Positions 31,570 to 40,267 of a DNA stretch of 64,000 nucleotides are shown here, in pieces. The stretch is from Streptomyces sp. 135 (GTDB taxonomy: Bacteria; Actinomycetota; Actinomycetes; Streptomycetales; Streptomycetaceae), in NCBI RefSeq assembly GCF_020026305.1, contig NZ_CP075691.1, forward strand, positions 4,402,001-4,466,000. Direction: 5' to 3'. Position 1 is the stretch's first letter. The number at the start of each line of letters is the position of its first letter. The position numbers and the translations under genes were made by a program. The notes under the pieces were generated by a model. The model did not search any database, was not told the origin of the DNA, and saw only the letters and a list, made by a program, of their open reading frames with translations.

Positions 31570-33213
31570 CTAGGCCGGGTTACCCGTGGAGACGTCGAAC
31601 TGGATGTCCACGTTCTTCGGGTCGACGTCCGAACCCTCCTTCGGGGTCTGCCGCATGACCGTGTCCTCGCCGTAGGCGTTCTCGTTGACGGAGCGCTTGT
31701 CGTAGCTCCAGCCGGCCGCCTGGAGGCAGGACAGGACCGACTTCCAGTCCTTGAAGGTGAAGTCCGGGACCTTGATCTTCGTTTCGTCGTTGTACGACGT
31801 CTCCGGCTCCTTGCACTCCTCCACCTCCATCGTGTTGTTGCGGTCGGGCCCCTTGTGCCCCGCCACCGGCTGCTTCGACTTGTCGCCCCCGGCTTCCTTG
31901 CCGCCCTCCTCACCCCCGCTGAGGGTGAGCGCCGTGATCAGGCCGCCGATGGCGATGAGCGCTACGACGATCGAGCCGACGATCACCGGCATGTTCCGCC
32001 GCTTGCCGCCGCCGCCCGAGCCCGAGGAGGACGTCGTCGTGGCCGGCTGGGGGGAGAGGTTGTACGGGGGCGGGGTGTGCGCCCCCTGCTGCGGCGCGTA
32101 CGCGTTGGTGGGCGCCGGGGTCTGGTAGCCCTGCTGGGGCGGATAGCCGTACCCCGGCGTCGGGGCCGGGGTCGACGGGGCGTACGGGCCCGGCTGGTAG
32201 GGCGTCTGGACGGCGCCGGACTGCGGCGGGAGCGAGGAGTCGACCGGCGGGAAGACCGCCGAACCGACGCCCGCGCCGCTCGCCGTCTGCGCGCCCGGCA
32301 CGATGCTGGGGGCCTGAGAAGGAGCGGCCTGCAAGGACTGGGCGACCCGCAGGCACTCGTCGCGCATGGCCTCGGCCGTGGGGAAGCGCTCGTTCGGGTT
32401 CTTCTTCAGCGCGCGGGCGACGATCGCGTCGACCGCCGGCGGCAGGGAACGGTTGATCGAGGACGGAGCGACCGGCTCCTCCTGGACGTGCGCATACGCT
32501 ATGGCCAGCGGCGAGTCCGCCTCGAACGGCAGCCGCCCGGTGACCAGTTGGAAGAGCATGATGCCGACGGAGTAGAGGTCGGAGCGCGCGTCGACGCCGC
32601 GGCCGAGCGCCTGCTCCGGCGAGAGGTACTGCGGGGTGCCGACGACCATGCCGGTCTGCGTCATCGACGTGACGCCGGACTGCATGGCGCGGGCGATGCC
32701 GAAGTCCATGACCTTGACGACGTTGCGCTTGGTCATCATGACGTTGCCGGGCTTGATGTCGCGGTGCACCAGGCCCATCTCGTGGCTGATCTCCAGGGCC
32801 GCCAGCACATCGGCGGTGATCTTCAGCGCCTGGTCGGTCGGCATCGCGCCGAACTGCGTGACGGACGCGTCGAGCACGGAGCCGAGCGGCTTGCCCTCGA
32901 CGTACTCCATGACGATGTACGGCATCGTCGTGCCGTCGAGATCGTCCTCGCCGGTGTCGAAGACCGACACGATGTTCGTGTGCGTGAGCTTCGCCACCGA
33001 CTGGGCCTCGCGGCGGAAGCGCTCGCGGAAGGACTGCTCACGCCCCAGCTCGGTGTGGAGCGTCTTGATCGCGACTTGGCGATCGAGAACGGTGTCGTAC
33101 GCGAGGTGGACCGAGGCCATGCCGCCTTCGCCGAGCAGATCGCGCAGTTGGTAGCGGCCGCCGGCCAGCGAACGCCCCGCGTACCGCCCCTGTGCGCCGT
33201 CCTGGCTGCTCAT
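31570..33213 (-). CDS. Membrane Ser/Thr protein kinase with one PASTA domain
   Basis: 547 residues. Kinase domain (about 15-275): GEGGMASVHLA loop, VAIKTLH Lys, HRDIKPGNVM catalytic loop, DFGIARAM, and MTQTGMVVGTPQYLSPEQ activation segment. A Pro/Gly/Tyr-rich juxtamembrane region leads to a transmembrane helix (VIVGSIVVALIAIGGLITAL) and a C-terminal outer domain ending in a single PASTA-like repeat (VPDFTFKDWKSVLSCLQAAGW). PknB orthologues carry four, so this is a different kinase. Divergent from a second kinase at 33522. Confidence 0.92.
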   Translation of the reverse strand: MSSQDGAQGRYAGRSLAGGRYQLRDLLGEGGMASVHLAYDTVLDRQVAIKTLHTELGREQSFRERFRREAQSVAKLTHTNIVSVFDTGEDDLDGTTMPYIVMEYVEGKPLGSVLDASVTQFGAMPTDQALKITADVLAALEISHEMGLVHRDIKPGNVMMTKRNVVKVMDFGIARAMQSGVTSMTQTGMVVGTPQYLSPEQALGRGVDARSDLYSVGIMLFQLVTGRLPFEADSPLAIAYAHVQEEPVAPSSINRSLPPAVDAIVARALKKNPNERFPTAEAMRDECLRVAQSLQAAPSQAPSIVPGAQTASGAGVGSAVFPPVDSSLPPQSGAVQTPYQPGPYAPSTPAPTPGYGYPPQQGYQTPAPTNAYAPQQGAHTPPPYNLSPQPATTTSSSGSGGGGKRRNMPVIVGSIVVALIAIGGLITALTLSGGEEGGKEAGGDKSKQPVAGHKGPDRNNTMEVEECKEPETSYNDETKIKVPDFTFKDWKSVLSCLQAAGWSYDKRSVNENAYGEDTVMRQTPKEGSDVDPKNVDIQFDVSTGNPA

Positions 33214-33521
33214 CTCGTGCGTCCCCCATCGGCGCGCGGCAACCGGACGGCTCCGCGGCTGGTGATCGATTACCCGCTATTCCTGGCCAAGTCTGCCCCA
33301 GGACGAGGACGCGTCAAGCTCGGTGCCCGTTCCGTGACCGTACGCGCAAGAAGCGTCTCGGAAGCGTTACAAGTTTGCGCGTGAGGGCCCGGGAACACTT
33401 TTATGTCCGGTCCACCTCGAACCGGCAGGTGGTGTGAAGGCTGTAGCGTGGCCCGTCGGAGTACCCGTACAGCGACGTACTCAGCACCAAGTACCACGAC
33501 CAGAAACGACGGCGAGGACTG
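33214..33521. other. Divergent promoter region of two kinases
   Basis: 308 bp without a gene. TAGCGT at 33444-33449, with GTGTGA about 10 bases before, could be a promoter for the rightward kinase. AT-richer words near 33270-33285 (GATTACCCGCTATT) may serve the leftward kinase. No clear dyad was seen. Confidence 0.5.
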
Positions 33522-35087
33522 ATGGCACAGACGCAGCGCGCTCAGGGCCCGTCCGACCCCGAGGCGTCTGGCGGCGGAATGTCTGACGCGCCCGAGTTGT
33601 GGGGCAACGGCGGGCTCGTCGGAGACGGCCGGTACCGGCTGACCCACAGACTCGGCCGGGGCGGCATGGCGGAGGTGTTCGCCGCCGAGGACGTACGTCT
33701 CGGCCGCACCGTCGCGGTCAAGCTGCTCCGCTCCGACCTCGCCGAGGACCCGGTCTCCAAGGCCCGCTTCACGCGCGAGGCCCAGTCGGTCGCGGGTCTC
33801 AACCACCACGCCGTGGTCGCGGTGTACGACTCCGGTGAAGACGTGGTCGGGCCGAGTGTCGTCCCGTACATCGTCATGGAGATCGTCGAGGGCCGCACGA
33901 TCCGCGATCTGCTGCTCAACGCGGAGGCGCCGGGTCCCGAGCAGGCGCTCATCATCGTCTCCGGGGTGCTCGAGGCGCTCGCGTACTCGCACCAGCACGG
34001 CATCGTGCACCGTGACATCAAGCCCGCGAACGTGATCATCACCAACACCGGCGCGGTGAAGGTGATGGACTTCGGCATCGCGCGCGCCCTGCACGGCGCG
34101 CAGTCGACGATGACCCAGACCGGCATGGTCATGGGCACGCCGCAGTACCTCTCGCCCGAGCAGGCGCTCGGCAAGGCCGTCGACCACCGCTCCGACCTGT
34201 ACGCGACCGGCTGTCTGCTCTACGAACTGCTCGCCCTGCGGCCGCCGTTCACCGGTGAGACGCCGCTCTCCGTGGTCTACCAGCACGTCCAGGACCAGGC
34301 CGTACCGCCCTCGCAGGTCTCGGACCAGGCGCCGCCGGAGCTGGACGGGCTCGTCATGCGATCCCTGGCCAAGGACCCGGACGACCGGTTCCAGACCGCC
34401 GAGGAGATGCGCGGCCTCGTCCAGTACGGGCTCCAGATGCTGCACGAGCAGGGCAGCCACACGGGGACCTGGAACACCGGACCCGTCGACTTCGCGGCGA
34501 TGCACGAGGGCGGCAGCACTCCGGCGATGGGTGTCACGGGGGCCGGCGCGATGGCGCACCCCGACTCCGGCACCGCGCAGATCCCGGGCCCGATGCTGCG
34601 CCCGCCGGGTGACGACGGCGGCTTCGAGGGCGGGCACCAGGGCGGCAAGGGCGGCCGCGGCAAGATGTGGATCTTCGCCGTGCTCGCGGTCATCGCGATC
34701 GCCGTGGGCGTCGCCTTCGCGCTCAGCGCGAACGACGGCACCAAGGAGAAGAAGCCGCCCGTGACTCCTTCGACGAAGCAGTCGCAGGAGAAGGAGCCCA
34801 GCAAGAGCCCCGACAAGGACGAGACGGGCCAGGCGACGGATCCGGGCGAGGAGACCGGGAGAGAGACCGGCTACCCCCCGCAGACGAACCAGCCGACCGG
34901 GCCGACGCGGCCCACGGGGCGTCCGACGCAGCCGACGACGGACCCGACGCAGCCGACCACCGATCCGACACAGCCGACGACGGATCCGACGGAGCCGACC
35001 ACGGACCCGACGCAGCCCACGAACGACCCGACGGATCCGGGCGACGGCGGGGACCCGGAGGATCCGGGGGACGGCGACGGGTCCTGA
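33522..35087 (+). CDS. Membrane Ser/Thr protein kinase with Thr/Pro repeat tail
   Basis: 521 residues. Kinase domain (about 35-300): GRGGMAEVFAA, VAVKLLR Lys, HRDIKPANVIIT, DFGIARALHG, MTQTGMVMGTPQYLSPEQ. One transmembrane helix (MWIFAVLAVIAIAVGVAFAL, around 385-405) and an outer tail made of five seven-residue repeats (QPTTDPT type) plus a Gly/Asp end. No PASTA repeat. The tail may span or bind the cell wall or be glycosylated at Thr. Paralogue of the adjacent divergent kinase. Confidence 0.92.
   Translation: MAQTQRAQGPSDPEASGGGMSDAPELWGNGGLVGDGRYRLTHRLGRGGMAEVFAAEDVRLGRTVAVKLLRSDLAEDPVSKARFTREAQSVAGLNHHAVVAVYDSGEDVVGPSVVPYIVMEIVEGRTIRDLLLNAEAPGPEQALIIVSGVLEALAYSHQHGIVHRDIKPANVIITNTGAVKVMDFGIARALHGAQSTMTQTGMVMGTPQYLSPEQALGKAVDHRSDLYATGCLLYELLALRPPFTGETPLSVVYQHVQDQAVPPSQVSDQAPPELDGLVMRSLAKDPDDRFQTAEEMRGLVQYGLQMLHEQGSHTGTWNTGPVDFAAMHEGGSTPAMGVTGAGAMAHPDSGTAQIPGPMLRPPGDDGGFEGGHQGGKGGRGKMWIFAVLAVIAIAVGVAFALSANDGTKEKKPPVTPSTKQSQEKEPSKSPDKDETGQATDPGEETGRETGYPPQTNQPTGPTRPTGRPTQPTTDPTQPTTDPTQPTTDPTEPTTDPTQPTNDPTDPGDGGDPEDPGDGDGS
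34929..35033 (+). repeat. Five 21-bp tandem repeats in kinase gene
   Basis: Five consecutive 21-base units encode QPTTDPT-like heptads; units differ by a few bases, mostly synonymous. Copy number may vary between strains. Confidence 0.85.
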
Positions 35088-35114
35088 CCCGCGGCCCGGC
35101 CGAGAGCCGAAACC

Positions 35115-35152
35115 CAGAGCCCCTGTTCCGCCACGGCGGAACAGGGGCTCTG
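35115..35152. terminator. Bidirectional terminator hairpin
   Basis: Arms 35115-35132 and 35135-35152 are perfect complements (core GAGCCCCTGTTCCGCC). It separates the kinase gene from the convergent PNPOx-like gene. Confidence 0.85.
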
Positions 35153-35163
35153 GCGTACGCGGG

Positions 35164-35619
35164 TCAGCGGACGCGCTGCAGCCGGTGGTCCTGGCCGGCG
35201 CGGAGCGTGTGGACCTTGGCCACCTGCGGCTCTACGCGCAGATACACCGGGTCGAAGGGCTCGCCGTCCGCGAAGCGCGGCGCCGGACCGAAGAGTCCCA
35301 GCTCGGTGTCGGTCGGCTCGACCGCCTCGCACAGGCCGATGCACTGCACGGTCCACCGGACGTCACGGGGCGACGCCACGTCGGCGTTGTCGGCGCCGTA
35401 CGCGACGACGCTGCCGACGCAGGCCTGGTGGTAGCCGAAGCCCTTGTGCAGGCGCAGGAGGATCTTGCCGCCGACGACGACGTGGCGGGCCACCGCGAGG
35501 AAGGGCAGCGCGCGCATGCTGGTCGCCACCCGCCCGTAGTCGGTACGGCGCAGCAGTTCGAGGGCGAGCTGTTCATCGGGGTCGACGGAGTCCGTGGAGG
35601 CGCTGGGGTCGCTGGACAT
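35164..35619 (-). CDS. Pyridoxamine 5'-phosphate oxidase-like FMN-binding protein
   Basis: 151 residues with a split-barrel fold. DYGRVATSMRALPFLAVARHVV and LLRLHKGFGYHQACVGSVVAYGADN fit the family in which FMN or F420 may bind. There is no clear substrate prediction. ATG 35619 starts MSSDPSAST; upstream residues look non-coding. Confidence 0.78.
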   Translation of the reverse strand: MSSDPSASTDSVDPDEQLALELLRRTDYGRVATSMRALPFLAVARHVVVGGKILLRLHKGFGYHQACVGSVVAYGADNADVASPRDVRWTVQCIGLCEAVEPTDTELGLFGPAPRFADGEPFDPVYLRVEPQVAKVHTLRAGQDHRLQRVR

Positions 35620-35741
35620 GACCCCCACCCTCGTCCACGGACGGGATGTCGGAAAAGAGGCCCCCGCCCCCATCAAACGGGACGTAAGTCCCGGGCCCCA
35701 CGCGCGGCGTCCGGTCACCGCGTCCCTGCCGCCGGGTCCCG

Positions 35742-36422
35742 TCAGTGCTGCTTCTCTGCCTGCATGCGCGCCACGTACGCCGCGGCCTGTGAGCGGCGCT
35801 CCATGCCGAGCTTGGAGAGCAGGCTGGAGACGTAGTTCTTGATCGTCTTCTCGGCGAGGTGCAGCCGCTCGCCGATCACGCGGTTCGTGAGGCCCTCGCC
35901 GATCAGGTCGAGGATCTTGCGCTCCTGCTCGGTGAGGCCCGCAAGGCGGTCGTCGCCCTTGGCGTTGTTGCCGTCGCGCAGCCGCTCCAGGACCCGGGCC
36001 GTGGCCACGGGGTCCAGCAGGGACTTGCCGGCCGCGACATCGCGCACGGCGGTGAGCAGTTCATTGCCGCGGATCGCCTTGAGGACATAACCGGAGGCGC
36101 CGGCCATGATCGCGTCGAAAAGGGCTTCGTCGTCGGCGAACGAGGTGAGCATCAGGCATTTGATGTCCTCGTTCTGCGAACGGATCTCGCGGCATACCTC
36201 CACCCCGCTGCCGTCCGGCAGGCGCACGTCGAGCACGGCCACGTTCGGTCGCGTCGCGGGGATCCTGACCAGGGCGTCCGCCGCCGTTCCGGCCTCGCCG
36301 ACGACCTCGATGTCGGACTCCACGGAGAGCAGCTCATGGACTCCACGCCGGACCACTTCGTGGTCGTCGAGTAGAAATACCGTAATTTTTCCGTCTTCGC
36401 GCACGGAGCCAGTCTCACACAC
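35742..36422 (-). CDS. NarL/LuxR-type response regulator (DosR-like)
   Basis: 226 residues. Receiver domain with LLDDHEVV acidic pair and LDVRLPDGSG phosphoacceptor Asp, followed by a LuxR helix-turn-helix (LTEQERKILDLIGEGLTNRVIGERLHLAEKTIKNYVSSLLSKLGM). The sequence strongly resembles the hypoxia/NO-responsive DosR/DevR group. No sensor kinase gene lies next to it. GTG 36422 is selected because GGAGAG precedes it by five bases; the GTG at 36404 (MREDGKITVFLL) is possible. Confidence 0.88.
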   Translation of the reverse strand: MCETGSVREDGKITVFLLDDHEVVRRGVHELLSVESDIEVVGEAGTAADALVRIPATRPNVAVLDVRLPDGSGVEVCREIRSQNEDIKCLMLTSFADDEALFDAIMAGASGYVLKAIRGNELLTAVRDVAAGKSLLDPVATARVLERLRDGNNAKGDDRLAGLTEQERKILDLIGEGLTNRVIGERLHLAEKTIKNYVSSLLSKLGMERRSQAAAYVARMQAEKQH

Positions 36423-36796
36423 GATCTCTCTCCGTGCCCGGGCGGAACCCTTCCCGAGCCCGGGGTGGCCGGGATAACGTGCCGGTGTTCCGGCCCCCTG
36501 CCAGGCTGTGATCAGTGCTGTGACCAGGAAGTGTTCCCCCCTTTCTCGATCCGCTCGGAAATCCGGGCGGCCGGTGATCCGTCGTTTACTTGGAAATCCA
36601 AGCAAATTCGCAGGTCAGATGGGGTTTCACAGAAATGGGACGCACTGGGTAACGTGCTTTGTGCAGGGCGTTCGCCGGGGCACCTGTCACGCCTGTTCCC
36701 GGCCGAGACGCACCCACCCCGTGCGCGGGCACGGACCAGGCGAGCCGTACTGGTCATCCCGGTAATCCCGGGGGCCGGACCGACGGAGGAGCACAC
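36423..36796. other. Divergent regulatory region: response regulator / second bkd cluster
   Basis: 374 bp with lower G+C than its surroundings. It holds a 12-bp dyad TTGGAAATCCAA (36590-36601) and AT-richer words (GGGTAACGTGCTTTGTG near 36648) that may be the bkd promoter. No gene seen. Confidence 0.6.
36590..36601. promoter_or_regulatory. TTGGA-n2-TCCAA dyad upstream of second bkd cluster
   Basis: Arms TTGGA/TCCAA around AA; 196 bp upstream of the E1 alpha start. Candidate regulator site; it does not match the 12-bp dyad at 21605. Confidence 0.35.
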
Positions 36797-37987
36797 GTGA
36801 CCGTGGAGAGCACCGCCGCGCGCAAACCGCGCCGCAGCAGTACCGGCGGCGGCAAGCGCGCAAGCGCGAAGAAGGCCGCGCCGCAGAAGAGCACGGAGCC
36901 CGAACTCGTACAGCTGCTGACCCCGGAGGGCAAGCGGGTCGAGAACGCGCGGTACGAGTCGTACGTCGCCGACATCACCGCGCAGGAGCTGCGCGGCCTG
37001 TACCGCGACATGGTCCTGACCCGCCGCTTCGACGCCGAGGCCACCTCTCTCCAGCGCCAGGGCGAGCTGGGCCTGTGGGCCTCGCTGCTCGGCCAGGAGG
37101 CCGCCCAGATCGGCTCCGGCCGGGCCACCCGCGACGACGACTACGTGTTCCCCACGTACCGCGAGCACGGCGTCGCCTGGTGCCGCGGGGTCGACCCCAC
37201 CAACCTGCTCGGCATGTTCCGCGGCGTGAACAACGGCGGCTGGGACCCGAACAGCAACAACTTCCACCTGTACACGATCGTCATCGGCTCGCAGACGCTG
37301 CACGCCACCGGTTACGCGATGGGCGTGGCCAAGGACGGCGCCGACTCCGCCGTGATCGCGTACTTCGGCGACGGCGCCTCCAGCCAGGGCGACGTGGCCG
37401 AATCGTTCACCTTCTCCGCGGTCTACAACGCCCCCGTGGTGTTCTTCTGCCAGAACAACCAGTGGGCGATCTCCGAGCCGACCGAGCGCCAGACCCGGGT
37501 GCCGCTCTACCAGCGCGCGCAGGGCTACGGCTTCCCCGGTGTGCGGGTCGACGGCAACGACGTGCTCGCCGTGCTCGCCGTCACCAAGTGGGCCCTGGAG
37601 CGGGCCCGCGCGGGCGAGGGCCCGGCGCTGATCGAGGCGTTCACGTACCGCATGGGCGCGCACACCACGTCGGACGACCCGAGCAAGTACCGCAACGACG
37701 ACGAGCGGGTGGCCTGGGAGGCCAAGGACCCGATCCTGCGGCTGCGGGCGTACCTGGAGTCCGAGGGCCACGCGGACGAGGCGTTCTTCGCGGAACTCGA
37801 CGAGGAGAGCGAAGCGTTGGGCAAGCGGGTGCGAGAGGTGGTGCGGGCGATGCCGGATCCGGATCTGATGGCGATCTTCGAGAATGTCTACGCGGACGGG
37901 CACGCGCTCGTGGACGAGGAGCGCGCCCAGTTCGCCGCCTACCAGGCGTCGTTCGCCGACGCCCCCGCGGGCGGGGAGGTCAAGTAA
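36797..37987 (+). CDS. bkdA: Branched-chain keto-acid dehydrogenase E1 alpha (cluster 2)
   Basis: 396 residues. ThDP motif FGDGASSQGDVAESFTFSA ... QNNQWAIS, and TYRMGAHTTSDDPSKYR. A Lys/Arg-rich N-terminal extension (about 35 residues) distinguishes it from the cluster 1 paralogue. GTG 36797 has GGAGGAG upstream. Catalytic motifs are intact, yet its own E2 gene is broken. Confidence 0.94.
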   Translation: MTVESTAARKPRRSSTGGGKRASAKKAAPQKSTEPELVQLLTPEGKRVENARYESYVADITAQELRGLYRDMVLTRRFDAEATSLQRQGELGLWASLLGQEAAQIGSGRATRDDDYVFPTYREHGVAWCRGVDPTNLLGMFRGVNNGGWDPNSNNFHLYTIVIGSQTLHATGYAMGVAKDGADSAVIAYFGDGASSQGDVAESFTFSAVYNAPVVFFCQNNQWAISEPTERQTRVPLYQRAQGYGFPGVRVDGNDVLAVLAVTKWALERARAGEGPALIEAFTYRMGAHTTSDDPSKYRNDDERVAWEAKDPILRLRAYLESEGHADEAFFAELDEESEALGKRVREVVRAMPDPDLMAIFENVYADGHALVDEERAQFAAYQASFADAPAGGEVK

Positions 37988-37989
37988 CC

Positions 37990-38970
37990 ATGACTGTCCG
38001 GAAACTGCCCATCGCCAAGGCGATCAACGAATCGCTGCGCACGGCGCTGGAGAACGACCCCAAGGTCCTCATCATGGGCGAGGACGTCGGCAAGCTCGGC
38101 GGCGTCTTCCGCGTCACGGACGGGCTGCAGAAGGACTTCGGCGAGGAGCGGGTCATCGACACCCCGCTCGCCGAGTCCGGCATCGTCGGCACGGCCATCG
38201 GCCTGGCGCTGCGCGGGTACCGCCCCGTGGTGGAGATCCAGTTCGACGGCTTCGTCTTCCCCGCGTACGACCAGATCGTCACGCAGCTCGCGAAGATGCA
38301 CGCCCGCGCGCTCGGCAAGATCAAGATGCCGGTCGTCATCCGCATTCCGTACGGCGGCGGCATCGGCGCCGTCGAGCACCACAGCGAGTCGCCCGAGACG
38401 CTCTTCGCGCACGTGGCGGGCCTGAAGGTGGTCTCCCCGTCGAACTCCGCGGACGCCTACTGGATGATGCAGCAGGCCATCCAGAGCGACGACCCGGTGA
38501 TCTTCTTCGAGCCCAAGCGGCGGTACTGGGACAAGGGCGAGGTGGACACGGACGCCTTCCCCGGCCCCCTGCACAAGGCCGTCGTCGCCCGCGAGGGCAG
38601 CGACCTCACCCTCGCCGCGTACGGCCCGATGGTGAAGGTCTGCCTGGAGGCGGCCGCGGCCGCCGAGGAGGAGGGCAAGTCCCTGGAGGTCCTGGACCTG
38701 CGCTCCATGTCGCCGATCGACTTCGACGCCGTGCAGGCCTCGGTCGAGAAGACGCGGCGGCTCGTCGTCGTGCACGAGGCCCCGGTCTTCCTGGGCACGG
38801 GCGCGGAGATCGCGGCGCGCATCACCGAGCGGTGCTTCTACCACCTGGAGGCGCCCGTGCTGCGGGTCGGCGGCTATCACGCGCCGTATCCGCCGGCGCG
38901 CCTCGAAGAGGAGTACCTGCCGGGTCTCGACCGGGTGCTCGACGCCGTCGACCGCTCGCTGGCGTACTGA
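37990..38970 (+). CDS. bkdB: Branched-chain keto-acid dehydrogenase E1 beta (cluster 2)
   Basis: 326 residues, intact. GEDVGKLGGVFRVTDGLQK, TPLAESGIVGTAIGLALRGYRPV, PYGGGIGAVEHHSESPETLF and the C-terminal MSPIDFDAVQASVEKTRRLVVVHEAPV are all family-typical. It starts two bases after the E1 alpha stop and is followed by GGGAGAGGG for the E2 start. Confidence 0.95.
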   Translation: MTVRKLPIAKAINESLRTALENDPKVLIMGEDVGKLGGVFRVTDGLQKDFGEERVIDTPLAESGIVGTAIGLALRGYRPVVEIQFDGFVFPAYDQIVTQLAKMHARALGKIKMPVVIRIPYGGGIGAVEHHSESPETLFAHVAGLKVVSPSNSADAYWMMQQAIQSDDPVIFFEPKRRYWDKGEVDTDAFPGPLHKAVVAREGSDLTLAAYGPMVKVCLEAAAAAEEEGKSLEVLDLRSMSPIDFDAVQASVEKTRRLVVVHEAPVFLGTGAEIAARITERCFYHLEAPVLRVGGYHAPYPPARLEEEYLPGLDRVLDAVDRSLAY

Positions 38971-38981
38971 GGGAGAGGGTC

Positions 38982-40185
38982 GTGACGACGATGACAGACG
39001 CTGCTCTGAGCGAGTTCAAGATGCCCGACGTGGGCGAGGGGCTCACCGAGGCGGAGATCCTCAAGTGGTACGTGGCGCCCGGTGACACCGTCACCGACGG
39101 CCAGGTCGTGTGCGAGGTCGAGACGGCCAAGGCCGCGGTCGAGCTGCCCATTCCGTTCAACGGTGTCGTACGGGAACTGCGCTTCCCCGAGGGCACCACG
39201 GTCGACGTCGGCCAGGTGATCATCTCGGTGGACGTCTCGGGCGGCGCCGCCCCGGCCGCCCCCGCCGAGGAGGCCGCCGTGCCCGCCCCCGCCGAGGAGG
39301 CTCCCGCCCCGAAGGCCGCCGCGGAGGAGGCCGCCCCGGCGGGACGCCAGCCCGTGCTCGTGGGGTATGGCGTCGCCGAGTCCTCGACGAAGCGCCGCGC
39401 CCGCAAGGCGGGGGCCCAGGACGCGCAGGACGTGCCCGTGGCGGAGCCGGAGCCGGTGGCGCCGCGCGAGGTGAACGGCCATGGCGCCCGCCCGCTCGCC
39501 AAGCCGCCGGTGCGCAAGCTCGCCAAGGACCTCGGTGTGGACCTCGCGAGGGTTACGCCGTCCGGGCCCGACGGGATCATCACGCGCGAGGACGTGCACG
39601 CGGCGGCGGCCCCGGCCCCGCGGGCAGAGGACCGTCCGGAGCCGGCCGAGGCCTCCGCGCCGCCGACCGCTCCCGCCCCCGTGGCCGGTGCGGACGCCCG
39701 AGAGACCCGCATCCCGGTCAAGGGTGTCCGCAAGGCCACCGCGCAGGCGATGGTCGGCTCGGCGTTCACCGCGCCGCACGTCACGGAGTTCGTGACGGTC
39801 GACGTGACGCGGACGATGAAGCTGGTCGAGGAGATCAAGCGGGACCCCGGCACGTACGGCTTCGAGGGGCTGCGGGTCAATCCGCTGCTGCTCATCGCCA
39901 AGGCCCTGCTGGTGGCGATCAGGCGACGAGGCCCCGCGGCAGAGTCGCCGCGGCCATCGTGCCTGGACGACGGTGCCCGAACTGTCGGCGTCGGCGTCGA
40001 TGCAGCTCGAACGAACGTCCGCGACACGTCCTGGGTCCGCGATCCAGGGGCAAAGCTCAAGGCAGGTGACCACGCTCGCGCTCTCCTTCGACCACCGCCT
40101 GGTCGACGGGGAGCTGGGCTCCAAGGTGCTCGCCGACGTGGCGGCCGTCCTGGAGCGGCCGAAGCGGCTGCTGACCTGGACGTAG
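38982..40185 (+). pseudogene. bkdC: E2 dihydrolipoyl acyltransferase of cluster 2, broken in the catalytic domain
   Basis: The first 315 codons are normal: lipoyl domain (Lys50 in ETAKAA), Ala/Pro linker, peripheral-subunit-binding domain (about 175-207) and the start of the acyltransferase domain up to LLLIAKALLVAIRR (ends 39926). The expected 115 or so following residues are missing. About 135 bp of out-of-frame sequence follow (39927-40062), after which the normal C-terminus resumes from QVTTLALSFDHRLVDG to LLTWT at 40185, but in a different frame. Frame 1 would run on into unrelated sequence up to 40289. Small words in the 135 bp recall E2 order (GACGAGGC for DEA, ATCGTGCC for IVP, GTCGGCGTC/GGCGTCGA for VGV..GVD), suggesting in-place loss rather than insertion. 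Start GTG 38982 sits after GGGAGAGGG. A sequencing or assembly fault cannot be excluded. Confidence 0.85.
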
Positions 40186-40212
40186 CACCGGCTGAGCAGG
40201 ACGGCACGCGAA

Positions 40213-40247
40213 AGGGGGCCCGCCGCGATCACCGCGGTGGGCCCCCT
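40213..40247. terminator. Bidirectional terminator after bkd cluster 2
   Basis: Fifteen-base arms (40213-40227, 40233-40247) pair with one G-T wobble around ATCAC. It separates the E2 pseudogene from the convergent carboxypeptidase gene. Confidence 0.85.
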
Positions 40248-40267
40248 CGTCGTACGCGCGCCGGGTG

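Noticed and set aside
39927..40062. Idea that the odd stretch in bkdC is an inserted foreign element
   Set aside because: It has no inverted repeats, no target duplication and contains words in the order of the E2 gene, so loss in place or sequence error fits better.
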